A stretch of DNA of 9,861 nucleotides. Source: Actinomycetota bacterium (GTDB lineage: Bacteria > Actinomycetota > Thermoleophilia > Gaiellales > Gaiellaceae). Both the position numbers and the translations under genes were made by a program. Below are positions 1 to 7,350 of the stretch, in pieces (positions within the stretch are counted from its first letter, which is position 1; each line of letters begins with the position of its first letter). The stretch spans positions 1-9,861 of the forward strand of contig JACCUU010000105.1 of the NCBI GenBank assembly GCA_013811645.1, read 5' to 3'. The notes under the pieces are model-generated. The model saw only the letters and a list, made by a program, of their open reading frames with translations, ran no database searches and was not told the DNA's origin.

Positions 1-172
1 CCGCCGCAGACCCGGCCGCCGTACCGCCCTGGGCCACCAGCGCCGCGACCGGCTCCGGGGTGCGGTTGTGTCCGACGACACGGTGGCCGTCGTCGAGCAG
101 GCGACGCGCGATGTTTCCGCCCATCCGACCGAGGCCGATGATTCCGAGCTCGAGCGGTTTCTCAGTTGCCAC
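1..172 (-). CDS. gnd: 6-phosphogluconate dehydrogenase (decarboxylating), N-terminal fragment
   Basis: Only the first 57 codons are in the window; the gene continues off the left edge. It begins with GTG (complement of 170-172), preceded by a good Shine-Dalgarno AAAGGAG (complement of 178-184) five bases upstream. The translation opens [20 protein letters not shown], a Rossmann dinucleotide-binding motif with G13-L-G15-R-M-G18, followed by IARRLL and a second strand ending HNRTPE. GLGRMG..(I/M)xRRL is characteristic of the short-form 6-phosphogluconate dehydrogenases, and the Asn-Arg-Thr after the second strand is the type of sequence that binds the 2'-phosphate of NADP. The enzyme converts 6-phosphogluconate to ribulose 5-phosphate, CO2 and NADPH in the cytosol. 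Its divergent neighbour is zwf, the previous dehydrogenase of the same pathway, which supports the call. With only the N-terminus visible, another member of the 3-hydroxyisobutyrate/6-phosphogluconate dehydrogenase family cannot be excluded. Confidence 0.85.
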   Translation of the reverse strand, partial: MATEKPLELGIIGLGRMGGNIARRLLDDGHRVVGHNRTPEPVAALVAQGGTAAGSAA

Positions 173-224
173 GTGCGCTCCTTTCCGCGAGCATCCTGTC
201 CGTGCGACACGTTACGCGGCGAGA
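173..224. promoter_or_regulatory. Divergent gnd/zwf promoter spacer
   Basis: This 52-bp spacer separates the divergent starts of gnd and zwf and must carry at least part of both promoters. The gnd ribosome-binding site lies at its left end (complement of 178-184). The zwf side has only a weak purine stretch, GGCGAGA (218-224), directly before its ATG. A small dyad CGTG-CGA-CACG occupies 201-211 near the centre and could be an operator, but arms of four bases are expected by chance. No convincing -35/-10 pair was found. The shared spacer suggests coordinated expression of the two dehydrogenases; that is inference from the arrangement. Confidence 0.4.
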
Positions 225-1619
225 ATGGCCCACGTGAGCGAGACGGCAGACGCGCTCGTCGTCTTTGGCATCACGGGCGACCTCGCGCGCAGAATGACCA
301 TTCCCGCGCTCTATCGCCTGACCGAGCAAGGGCTGCTGACGTGCTCGGTGATCGGGGTGGGACGTCGGGCCCTGCGCGACGACGAGCTTGCCGAGCAGGC
401 GCGAGCGTCGGTGACCGAGGACCTCGACGACGTCGACGAGAAGGTCCTCGCTGATCTGCTGTCCCGTCTCAAGTACATCGGGGGCGATGCGGAGGACGGC
501 TCACTCTACGATCGGCTGCGCGAGGAGCTAGGCGACGCTGCGGCACCCGTCTTCTACCTTGCCACCCCGCCCTCGATGTTCCTCGAGGTGGCCGAGGAGC
601 TCGCGGCCGCGGGGCTCGCGGATAACGCCCGCCTCGTCGTCGAGAAGCCGTTCGGCTCCGATCTGGCCTCGGCACGGGAGCTGAACGAGCGCCTGACGGC
701 GATCTTTCCCGAAGACCGGCTGTACCGCATCGACCACTTCCTCGGGAAGGAGCCCGTCCAGGACATCATCTATCTGCGCTTCGCGAATGCGCTCTTCGAG
801 CCCGTCTGGAGTCGGGAGGACGTCGACTCGATCCAGATCACGCTCGCCGAGGACTTCGGAGTCGAGGGGAGAGGCTCGTTCTACGACAACGTCGGAGCGA
901 TCCGTGACGTCGTTCAGAACCACCTCCTCCAGGTTCTCGCGCTCGCCGCGATGGAGCCTCCTTCGGGCGGCGAGGATGCGATCCCCCGGCGCCGTCTCGA
1001 TGTCTTCCGGGCGATGCCCGCGATCAATCCCGACAACGCGGTGCTCGGACAGTACGAGGGGTATCGAGAGATCGAAGGCGTGGCTTCGAAGTCCGAGACC
1101 GAGACCTTCGTCGCGCTGCGCCTCGAGATCGAGAACTGGCGCTGGTCCGGCATTCCGATCTTCATCCGGGCCGGCAAGGCGCTGCCGGTCTCTGCGACCG
1201 AGGTCGTCGTCCGCCTGCAGCGGGTGCCGCAGCTCAGGTGGGGCTCGCACCGGCTGCGCACGCCCGGAAACGACGACATCGTCCTCCGCGTCGGCCGAAA
1301 CGCCGGGGTCACGATCGGAATCCGGGCGAAGACCCCCGGCAAAGAGGTCTCCCAGCCGGTTTCGCTCGATCTCCACTTCAACGAAGAGCTCGGCGAGCCG
1401 CCCGAGCCGTACGAGCGCCTGCTCGCCGACGCCTTGCGCGGCGACAGCACGCTCTTTCCTCGCTGGGACGTCATCGAGGAGACGTGGCGCATCGTCCAGC
1501 CGTTGCTCGACGCACCGCCGCCCCTCGAGCGGTATGCCCCCGGGTCGTGGGGCCCTGCGAGCGCCGATCTCCTGGCTGCCCAGAACGGGGGGTGGCGCGT
1601 CCCCGGATCTGGCGGCTAG
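225..1619 (+). CDS. zwf: Glucose-6-phosphate 1-dehydrogenase
   Basis: This gene encodes a 464-residue cytosolic enzyme that oxidises glucose 6-phosphate to 6-phosphogluconolactone while reducing NADP, the entry step of the oxidative pentose phosphate pathway. The N-terminal nucleotide-binding motif is GITGDLARR (residues 15-23). The substrate signature RIDHFLGKE spans 168-176, with the phosphate-binding His171 and the conserved Lys175. The segment DNVGAIRDVVQNH ends in His233, which aligns with the catalytic base (His263 in the human enzyme). The NWRWSGIPIFIRAGKALP segment and the C-terminal WRIVQPLLD are also family hallmarks. GITGDLARRMT in place of GASGDLxKRK marks the short subfamily which, from memory, includes mycobacterial zwf1. 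ATG225 is chosen because homology begins there; the reading frame is open back to 60, but that part is antisense to gnd. GTG234 is an alternative start. No pgl or opcA is in the window. Confidence 0.96.
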   Translation: MAHVSETADALVVFGITGDLARRMTIPALYRLTEQGLLTCSVIGVGRRALRDDELAEQARASVTEDLDDVDEKVLADLLSRLKYIGGDAEDGSLYDRLREELGDAAAPVFYLATPPSMFLEVAEELAAAGLADNARLVVEKPFGSDLASARELNERLTAIFPEDRLYRIDHFLGKEPVQDIIYLRFANALFEPVWSREDVDSIQITLAEDFGVEGRGSFYDNVGAIRDVVQNHLLQVLALAAMEPPSGGEDAIPRRRLDVFRAMPAINPDNAVLGQYEGYREIEGVASKSETETFVALRLEIENWRWSGIPIFIRAGKALPVSATEVVVRLQRVPQLRWGSHRLRTPGNDDIVLRVGRNAGVTIGIRAKTPGKEVSQPVSLDLHFNEELGEPPEPYERLLADALRGDSTLFPRWDVIEETWRIVQPLLDAPPPLERYAPGSWGPASADLLAAQNGGWRVPGSGG

Positions 1620-2272
1620 CCCGGCTCGATCCGCTCGACCTCATCTCCGCGGCCGACCAGTATCTCGGACACGAGCTCGGGGGCGAAGAGGCCGTGCTCG
1701 ACAACGCCGGGTGTCGTGTCGAGGCGTCCTGCAAGCTCGGCAGGGTCGTCGACCGGGCCGAGCCAGTCCGCCAGCACGCCTTCGTCGGGGGTCGCCGGCG
1801 CGCTTCGGATGCGCGCGTCACCGAGACGCTCGAGGGTCGCGGCCAGCCCGAACGCGTGGAGCTCGAGCGGTATCGGAGGCCCGATCTCGTCGACGACCTT
1901 GTCCGACGAGACGATGACGACGAAGCGCTCGGCCGCAGCCGCGACGATCTTCTCTCGCGTGTGAGCGCCGCCACCTCCCTTCACGATCCAGCCGTCGCCT
2001 GCGACCTGGTCGGCGCCGTCGACCGCGATGTCCAGCCGCGCCAGTTTGTCGGTCGAGTCGAACGGCTCGAGACGCAGGCCGAGCTTGCGTGCTTCAGCTT
2101 CGGTCGCCGGCGAGGTCGCGACGCACACGAGCTCGAGTTCGCGTGCAGCGAGCGCGGCGAGGAAGTACCCAGCGGTCGATCCCGTTCCGAGGCCCACCGT
2201 CATCCCGTCGGCTAGGAGCGCCGCCGCAGCCTCGGCGGCGAGCCGTTTCTCGAGCTCGAAGTCGGTGCTCAC
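1616..2272 (-). CDS. rpiA: Ribose-5-phosphate isomerase A
   Basis: This gene encodes a 218-residue enzyme, the usual RpiA length, that interconverts ribose 5-phosphate and ribulose 5-phosphate in the non-oxidative pentose phosphate pathway. Visible motifs are the phosphate-binding GTGSTA (29-34), DGAD (85-88) with its two active-site aspartates, the catalytic Lys98 before GGGG (99-102), and TREK (105-108) with Glu107 as the presumed general base. The residue after DGAD is Gln rather than the common Glu. The start is a GTG at the complement of 2270-2272. The ribosome-binding site is poor, but the N-terminus aligns with family members from this codon. It converges on zwf, and the two stop codons share the palindrome CTAG (1616-1619). 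It is divergent from rpe across a 79-bp spacer, so both enzymes acting on ribulose 5-phosphate flank one control region. Confidence 0.95.
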   Translation of the reverse strand: MSTDFELEKRLAAEAAAALLADGMTVGLGTGSTAGYFLAALAARELELVCVATSPATEAEARKLGLRLEPFDSTDKLARLDIAVDGADQVAGDGWIVKGGGGAHTREKIVAAAAERFVVIVSSDKVVDEIGPPIPLELHAFGLAATLERLGDARIRSAPATPDEGVLADWLGPVDDPAELAGRLDTTPGVVEHGLFAPELVSEILVGRGDEVERIEPG

Positions 2273-2351
2273 GTCGAGGGCAACCTACAACGGACCTGGG
2301 GTCGGGCTTCGGGCTGACCCCTACCCGTTTTCCATTACCGTGCGACCGGCG
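2273..2351. promoter_or_regulatory. Divergent rpiA/rpe promoter spacer with dyad and tandem repeat
   Basis: The 79-bp spacer lies between the divergent starts of rpiA and rpe. It holds an inverted repeat, GGGGTC (2298-2303) and GACCCC (2316-2321), around 12 bases. Inside and overlapping the dyad is a perfect tandem 7-mer, TCGGGCT at 2302-2308 and again at 2309-2315. A weak plus-strand promoter is possible: CTGACC (2314-2319) as -35, then 16 bases, then TACCGT (2336-2341) as -10. That would place transcription initiation close to the rpe ATG and give a leaderless or very short leader, which fits the lack of a Shine-Dalgarno before rpe. The dyad would then overlap the -35 like an operator. The promoter assignment is speculative. 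Confidence 0.35.
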
Positions 2352-3044
2352 ATGGCATGGAGCGACTGGGCAGGTGAGGTCGAGGTCGAGCCGTCGATCT
2401 ATGCGGCGGACTTCGCTCGCCTGGGTGAGCAGCTCGGCGCGCTGGTGGAAGCCGGAGCCAGGGTCTTCCACTTCGACGCCGGTGACGGCCACTTCATCCC
2501 CGAGATCACCATCGGCCCCGTCGTCATCGCTTCGATCTCGCCGCTGGTGCATGCCTGGGGCGCTGCGCTCGACTGCCATCTGATGGTCGAGGAGCCGGAG
2601 CGTCACTTCGCTTCCGTCGCCGAGGCCGGAGGCGACAGCGTCACCTTCCACGCGGAGACCTGCGCAGACCCGGCGAGAGCGATCGCCGCCGCGCGCGCGC
2701 TCGGTCTCGGGGTGGGAGTCGCGTTCAGTCCCGACACCTCGGTCGAGGAGGCCGCGGCGGCGGCCGAGGGCGCCGACCTCGTCCTCTGCATGTCGATCCA
2801 CCCTGGCTACTCGGGCCAGTCGTTCATGCCGGAGGCGGCAGCGCGTATCGCGCGGCTCAGGGTTCTCGTGCCGGAGGAGACCCGCGTGCAGGTCGACGGT
2901 GGCATCAACGGGGACACGGTCGGCCTTGCAAGAGACGCGGGCGCCGACCTCCTGGTGGCGGGGAGCGCGGTCTTCTGGCACGACGATCCCGCGCGGGCAT
3001 ACAGGAAGCTCTCGGAGTCAGTTCGGGAACCCGCTCGTGGCTGA
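2352..3044 (+). CDS. rpe: Ribulose-phosphate 3-epimerase
   Basis: This gene encodes a 230-residue TIM-barrel enzyme that interconverts ribulose 5-phosphate and xylulose 5-phosphate. The expected active-site set is present: PSIYAADFARL (Ser15), HFDAGDGHFIP (His40, Asp42), the DCHLMVEEPE strand (His76), VDGGIN (Asp182), and the phosphate-binding GSAVF (204-208). The metal ligands His, Asp, His, Asp are therefore all intact. Two motifs differ from the common form. HVDVMDGHFVPN is HFDAGDGHFIPE here, losing the Met, and the NPGFGGQ loop is HPGYSGQ (150-156). Reaction identity is thus likely, but a different ketose-phosphate epimerase of the same fold is conceivable. ATG2352 gives about ten residues more than compact family members; GTG2340 is a possible alternative. 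Its last 8 bases overlap pgi, so the two are almost certainly co-transcribed. Confidence 0.88.
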   Translation: MAWSDWAGEVEVEPSIYAADFARLGEQLGALVEAGARVFHFDAGDGHFIPEITIGPVVIASISPLVHAWGAALDCHLMVEEPERHFASVAEAGGDSVTFHAETCADPARAIAAARALGLGVGVAFSPDTSVEEAAAAAEGADLVLCMSIHPGYSGQSFMPEAAARIARLRVLVPEETRVQVDGGINGDTVGLARDAGADLLVAGSAVFWHDDPARAYRKLSESVREPARG

Positions 3045-4668
3045 GCCTCTCGTCGAGTCCGCCGTCTGGCGCCGGCTCCAGTGGCATCGCGGGGAGGTGG
3101 AAGCTCTGCATCTTCGCGGCGTGTTCGAGTCCGATCCAACACGCGGAGAACGGCTGACGGCTGAAGCGGCCGGACTCCATCTCGACTACTCGAAGCATCG
3201 ACTCACGGACGACACACTCCAGCTCCTACGGCGGCTGGCAACCGAGCGAGAGCTCCCGGAAAAGGTGCGGGCAATGTTTCGCGGCGAGCCGGTGAACACC
3301 TCGGAAGGCCGGCCGGCGCTGCATGTCGCGCTGCGGATGCCGCGGTTTCGATCGCTCGTCGTGGACGGGGTGGACGTGGTGAAGGGGGTGCACTCGGAGC
3401 TCGACCGGATGTCCGCGTTTGCGGATCGCGTGCGAAGCGGGGAGTGGGTAGGGGCGACCGGCCGGCGAATCAGCGCAGTCGTCAACATCGGGATCGGCGG
3501 CAGCGATCTCGGTCCCGCGATGGCCTACGAGGCGCTCGAGCCCTACGCGTCGCGGGAGCTCACAGCGCGCTTCGTCTCGAACGTCGATCCCGCCGATCTC
3601 GCCGGTGCGCTGACCGGTCTCGAGCCTGGCGAGACGCTCTTCGTGGTCGTCTCGAAGACGATGTCCACGATCGAGACGATCGAGAACGCGCGAGCTTCGA
3701 GGGAGTGGCTCGTCAGCGCGCTCGGGGCCGGAGCCGACCTCACCCCGCACTTCGTCGGCGTCGCTGGAGACCCCGAAGCCGGCGAGCGCATCGGCATCCC
3801 GTCCGAGAACATGTACCGCATCTGGGACTGGGTCGGGGGCAGGACGTCGCTCTGCTCTGCGGTCGGCCTCTCGCTCCTCGTCACGCTTGGCGAGGAGAGC
3901 TTTCGCTCGCTGCTGAACGGCTCCCAGGCGATGGACGACCATTTCGCGAACACCGCGCTCGGTGGCAACCTTCCGGTGATCTGCGGTCTGCTCGCCGTTT
4001 GGTACCGCAATTTCATGGGTGCGGAGACGACTGCGGTCGTGCCCTACAGCGACGCGCTTCGCTTGTTCCCCGCCTACCTTCAGCAGCTTTGGATGGAGTC
4101 GAACGGGAAGTCGGTCACGACGTCAGGCGAGCCTGCCGAGGTCGACTCCGGCTCCGTTCTCTGGGGAGGGTCGGGCACGAATGCCCAGCACGCCTTCTTC
4201 CAGCTGCTCCACCAGGGAACGGCGCTGATCCCCGTCGACCTGATCGGCTTCGCGCAATCGGCGGAGGATTCCGCGGAACGCCACGACCTGCTCGCGGCGA
4301 ATCTCCTCGCGCAGGCGGAGGCGCTCGCCTTCGGACGGACGGCCGACGAGCTGGAGGACGCGGGCGCTCCGGAGGCAACGATCCCCCATCGTGTGATGCC
4401 GGGTAACCGGCCGAGCTCGGTGCTCCTTGCCGAGCGGCTGACCCCCGCGACGCTGGGCGCGCTCGTCGCGCTCTACGAGCACAGCGTGTTCACCCAGGCC
4501 GCGATCTGGGGGATCAATCCCTTCGACCAGTGGGGCGTCGAGCTGGGGAAGGAGCTCGCCTCACGGATCGCGCCAGAGCTTGCGGCCGGCTGGAAGCACG
4601 AGCTCCACCACGACTCGTCCACGAATGCCTTGATCCACCGCTACCGGGCTTTGCGAGATGGCCGGTAG
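3037..4668 (+). CDS. pgi: Glucose-6-phosphate isomerase
   Basis: This gene encodes a 543-residue enzyme of standard Pgi length that interconverts glucose 6-phosphate and fructose 6-phosphate, feeding or draining the pentose phosphate genes beside it. Visible signatures are IGIGGSDLGP (151-160), the sugar-phosphate loop SKT (206-208) in VVSKTMSTIETIENA, WDWVGGRTSLCSAVGL, and MESNGK (353-358) with the catalytic Glu354. His385 lies in GTNAQHAFFQLLHQGT, and the signature NPFDQWGVELGK ends in the active-site Lys505. The start is GTG3037, eight bases inside the end of rpe. The frame is open further upstream, but that part only shadows rpe. No strong Shine-Dalgarno is seen, so translational coupling to rpe is likely. 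The 3' end overlaps pabB by 11 bases. RTSLC replaces the commoner RYSLW, a small deviation. Confidence 0.96.
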   Translation: MAEPLVESAVWRRLQWHRGEVEALHLRGVFESDPTRGERLTAEAAGLHLDYSKHRLTDDTLQLLRRLATERELPEKVRAMFRGEPVNTSEGRPALHVALRMPRFRSLVVDGVDVVKGVHSELDRMSAFADRVRSGEWVGATGRRISAVVNIGIGGSDLGPAMAYEALEPYASRELTARFVSNVDPADLAGALTGLEPGETLFVVVSKTMSTIETIENARASREWLVSALGAGADLTPHFVGVAGDPEAGERIGIPSENMYRIWDWVGGRTSLCSAVGLSLLVTLGEESFRSLLNGSQAMDDHFANTALGGNLPVICGLLAVWYRNFMGAETTAVVPYSDALRLFPAYLQQLWMESNGKSVTTSGEPAEVDSGSVLWGGSGTNAQHAFFQLLHQGTALIPVDLIGFAQSAEDSAERHDLLAANLLAQAEALAFGRTADELEDAGAPEATIPHRVMPGNRPSSVLLAERLTPATLGALVALYEHSVFTQAAIWGINPFDQWGVELGKELASRIAPELAAGWKHELHHDSSTNALIHRYRALRDGR

Positions 4669-5746
4669 CTCGTTGGAGCTGCGCAGTCCCGCGGGCGCCT
4701 TCCGAGATATCGAGGCGTGGCTCGAGGAGCATGGATTCTTCGCACCAGGCGGCCAGGAGCTCGTGGCAGACCTCTATCTCGGCTATGGGCTCTCCCAGAC
4801 GATCCGCCGCACGCGCCAACCGCCTCCGCCGGAGCCGTGCCCGAACCTCCCGCTCGCGGCATGTGACGTCCGAGTGGATCGCTACGTTGTCGCACATGGC
4901 AACGACGATGCACGCCGACGTGTGGGAGCCTGGATGGGAGATTGGAGTGCTGCCGAGTACGGGGCCGCTGTCACGCACGTACGGGATGCGATCGCGCGGG
5001 GCGACGTCTACCAGGTCAATCTCGTCCAGCACCTCGCAGCGTCGTTCGCGGGCTCCGCCCTTTCGCTCGCGGCAGCGCTCGCGCCGCTGTCGCCGCTCCA
5101 TGCCGCTCCGTTCGTCGGCGAGACGTGGGCGATCGTCTCCGCCTCTCCCGAGCTCTTCCTGGCCCGGCGCGGCCGCCGAATCTGGACGAAGCCGATCAAG
5201 GGCACGCGCCCGCTTGGGGCGGCGGCGGAGCTCGGCCGGTCGGCGAAGGACGCGGCGGAGCACGTGATGATCGTCGATCTCGAGCGGAACGACCTCTCGC
5301 GGGTCTGCGAGCCGGGAACTGTTCGCTGGCCCGAGCTGATGAAGACCCAGCGGCTCGCTGGTGTCGAGCACATGGTGTCGACGGTCGAGGGAACGCTGCG
5401 TGAGGACGTCGGGCTCGCGGAGATCCTCGAGGTGACGTTCCCGGGCGGGTCGGTGACCGGCGCGCCCAAGATCGCCGCGGTCGATCTGATCGCGGAGCTC
5501 GAGCCGGTGGGACGCGGCGCCTCGATGGGGGCACTTGGCCGGGTGTATGGCAACGGTGACTTCGATCTCGCGCTCACGATTCGGACGTTTGCGATCGCGG
5601 AAGGCCGGATCCACCTCTGGGTCGGCGGTGGCGTGGTCTGGGACTCGAATCCGGCAGCAGAGGTGGAGGAGTCGTGGACGAAGGCGCGGCCGCTCCTCGA
5701 AGCGCTCGGATCCACCGAGCAAGCCCTCACCGGGATGCGGGGATGA
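4658..5746 (+). CDS. pabB: Aminodeoxychorismate synthase component I (chorismate-binding)
   Basis: This gene encodes a 362-residue chorismate-utilising enzyme. The motif KPIKGTRP (178-185), with Lys181, separates PabB from anthranilate synthase TrpE, which has PIAGT at this point; the lysine is the known PabB nucleophile. Other family motifs are GDVYQVNL (115-122), SASPELF (161-167), EHVMIVDLERNDL (201-213), FPGGSVTGAPK (261-271) and GGGVVWDS (323-330). It aminates chorismate to 4-amino-4-deoxychorismate using ammonia from a PabA glutaminase. No pabA lies in the window, so the partner must be elsewhere, perhaps shared with tryptophan synthesis. At 362 residues it is shorter than the roughly 450 of E. 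coli PabB, the loss being in the N-terminal lobe. ATG4658 overlaps pgi by 11 bases. The stop overlaps the pabC start as ATGA, and pabC encodes the next enzyme. Confidence 0.92.
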   Translation: MAGSSLELRSPAGAFRDIEAWLEEHGFFAPGGQELVADLYLGYGLSQTIRRTRQPPPPEPCPNLPLAACDVRVDRYVVAHGNDDARRRVGAWMGDWSAAEYGAAVTHVRDAIARGDVYQVNLVQHLAASFAGSALSLAAALAPLSPLHAAPFVGETWAIVSASPELFLARRGRRIWTKPIKGTRPLGAAAELGRSAKDAAEHVMIVDLERNDLSRVCEPGTVRWPELMKTQRLAGVEHMVSTVEGTLREDVGLAEILEVTFPGGSVTGAPKIAAVDLIAELEPVGRGASMGALGRVYGNGDFDLALTIRTFAIAEGRIHLWVGGGVVWDSNPAAEVEESWTKARPLLEALGSTEQALTGMRG

Positions 5747-6573
5747 GCCCCCTCGCGCTCGCGGTCTCCGGTCGCGGTCTCGTCGATCCAGCCGAGCCTG
5801 TGATTCGCGCGGACGACGAAGGGCTGCTCCGTGGGCGCGCAGCTTTCGAGACGCTGCGTGTCTACGGTGGCCGCCCCTTTCGGCTGGAGGCGCATCTCGA
5901 ACGGCTGGCTGCGTCTTCCAGGAGCATCGGCCTGCCTGCGGTCGATCTCGAGGAGCTCGAGGAGCTCGTCTCGCTCGTCCTCGACCGAGCGGGCACGGGT
6001 GACACCGCGCTGCGCTTGGTGTGGACCGGCGGGCCTGCGGGCGGACCTCCGGCCGGGCTCGCGCTCCTGAGCGAGATCCCCACCTGGATCGAGGAGCTTC
6101 GCCCACGCGGTGCTCGGGCTGTGTCGCTGCTCGGAATCCGCGCAGCCGTGCCGTGGTTGCTCCCGGGCGTCAAGTCCACGAGCTACGCGGTGAACATGGC
6201 GGCCGAGGCGGAGGCGAAGAGGCGTGGGGTCGAGGAGGCGATCTTCGTCGACGCCGACGACATCGTGCTGGAGGGGACCGTGACGAACATCTGGTGGAGG
6301 AAGGAGGAAACGCTGTATACGCCGTCGCTCGAGCTCGGCATCCTCGCGGGTGTCACCCGCGCGACGCTGATCGAGCTCGCTCCGTCCTCGGGCTATCGGG
6401 TCGACGAGGACGCGTACCCACTCGACGACGTCCTGGGCGCGGACGAGGCATTCACGTCGTCGTCGATACGCGAGATCATGCCGTTGGTCGAGATCGACGG
6501 CCGGCGGCTCGTTCGCGGTCCAGCGGCGGACCGATTGCAGGAGGCGCTGCGCGAGCTCGCAGCTACCCTCTGA
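5743..6573 (+). CDS. pabC: Aminodeoxychorismate lyase (class IV PLP enzyme)
   Basis: This gene encodes a 276-residue fold-type IV PLP protein. It shows the N-terminal motif AAFETLRVYGGRPFRLEAHLERL (33-55), the PLP-binding Lys144 in PGVKSTSY (141-148), and Glu177 in the cofactor motif LEGTVTNIW. It also has the loop TPSLELGILAGVTR, and FTSSSIREIMPLVEIDG near the C-terminus. The family includes D-amino acid and branched-chain aminotransferases as well as PabC. The lyase assignment rests mainly on the ATGA overlap with pabB, which makes its substrate. The reaction releases pyruvate from aminodeoxychorismate to give 4-aminobenzoate for folate. ATG5743 is preceded by a G-rich stretch (GCGGGG) and is likely translationally coupled to pabB. 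The frame is open upstream to 5674, but the homology starts at 5743. Only 3 bp separate it from the next gene. Confidence 0.85.
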   Translation: MSPLALAVSGRGLVDPAEPVIRADDEGLLRGRAAFETLRVYGGRPFRLEAHLERLAASSRSIGLPAVDLEELEELVSLVLDRAGTGDTALRLVWTGGPAGGPPAGLALLSEIPTWIEELRPRGARAVSLLGIRAAVPWLLPGVKSTSYAVNMAAEAEAKRRGVEEAIFVDADDIVLEGTVTNIWWRKEETLYTPSLELGILAGVTRATLIELAPSSGYRVDEDAYPLDDVLGADEAFTSSSIREIMPLVEIDGRRLVRGPAADRLQEALRELAATL

Positions 6574-6576
6574 GCA

Positions 6577-7350
6577 ATGGAGAAGGAAAACGTTCGGCTC
6601 GGCGGGATGGCTCTTCAGAATGGCGTACTCGTTCACGGCCCCACCTCGTGGGGAGCGGCGGTGCGTGGCAAGGACGGCGTTCTGCACGTTGCGTCGGGAA
6701 AGAAGCCGCGGTTTGGGGAATCCGTCGACGCACCGGTGCTGCGCGGTCCGCTGCGGCTCGCGGAAGCGTTCGCCCTTCTCCCCGTCGTGCACCGCGCGCT
6801 TCCTCAGGCCCGTTTTCCGTTCGCCCGGCCGCCCGTCATCGGATCGATCGTCGCATCGTCCGTGGTAGCCCGAGCCCTGCGCAGGTCGACCCTGTCGGCG
6901 GGCGGAAAGGAGCTCGCGGCGGGAGCGGTGAGCCTGTTGCCAGCCGCCCTCGCGCTCCGCGGATCGGGCCTCGCCGAGTATCACGGCGCCGAGCACGTCT
7001 CGATCGGGACGTACGAGAACGACGGAGAGCGCGCGCCCAAGGAGCATCCACGTTGCGGCTCGCAGCTGATCGGGCCGATGCTCGTCTCCTCGCTCGCGGC
7101 GAATGTGGCTGCCGCCAGGGCACCCGCGGCCGCGCGCGGTCTCGCACGTCTCGTGGGGACGACAGCGGCGATCGGCGCTTCGGTGGAGGTCTTTGCCTGG
7201 ATGGCGCGGAATCCCGAAAACCGGATCGCCCGTGCGCTGGCGCGGCCTGGGTTCGAGCTCCAGCGGCGCTTCTCGACGGCCGAGCCCTCGGATGCTCAGG
7301 TCGAGGTCGCGGACGCCGCGCGCGACGCCTGTCTCGCCCTCGAGCGTTAG
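6577..7350 (+). CDS. DUF1385 (YqhQ-type) membrane protein
   Basis: This gene encodes a 257-residue protein of the DUF1385 family, whose biochemical role is unknown. Family landmarks in order are the N-terminal GGMALQNGVLVHGP (9-22; usual form GGQAVxEGVMMRGP), YHGAEHVSIGTYE (135-147), HPRCGS (157-162; usually HPRCGT), and a C-terminal PGFELQRRFSTAEPSDAQVEVA. Hydrophobic stretches near 112-128, 163-183 and 190-210 suggest an integral membrane protein. His, Glu and Cys in the two central motifs look like a possible metal or active site, but this is inference. ATG6577 keeps the conserved N-terminal motif intact; ATG6607 would cut into it. The gene follows pabC by 3 bp and closes the tight run beginning at rpe. 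In other bacteria the family is often found near rpmE and prfA, as I recall, but neither is visible here. Its TAG stop is the first triplet of the long inverted repeat. Confidence 0.88.
   Translation: MEKENVRLGGMALQNGVLVHGPTSWGAAVRGKDGVLHVASGKKPRFGESVDAPVLRGPLRLAEAFALLPVVHRALPQARFPFARPPVIGSIVASSVVARALRRSTLSAGGKELAAGAVSLLPAALALRGSGLAEYHGAEHVSIGTYENDGERAPKEHPRCGSQLIGPMLVSSLAANVAAARAPAAARGLARLVGTTAAIGASVEVFAWMARNPENRIARALARPGFELQRRFSTAEPSDAQVEVADAARDACLALER

Noticed and set aside
201..211. CGTG-CGA-CACG dyad between gnd and zwf as an operator
   Set aside because: Four-base arms are expected many times by chance in 10 kb; it is mentioned only within the spacer entry.
60..224. N-terminal extension of zwf to an upstream ATG
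   Set aside because: The extra 55 residues are antisense to the well-supported gnd start and do not resemble G6PD. Homology begins at residue 1 from ATG225.
4514..6106. A 530-codon minus-strand frame opposite pgi, pabB and pabC
   Set aside because: Low-complexity Arg-rich translation with no motif, and complete overlap with three recognised genes.
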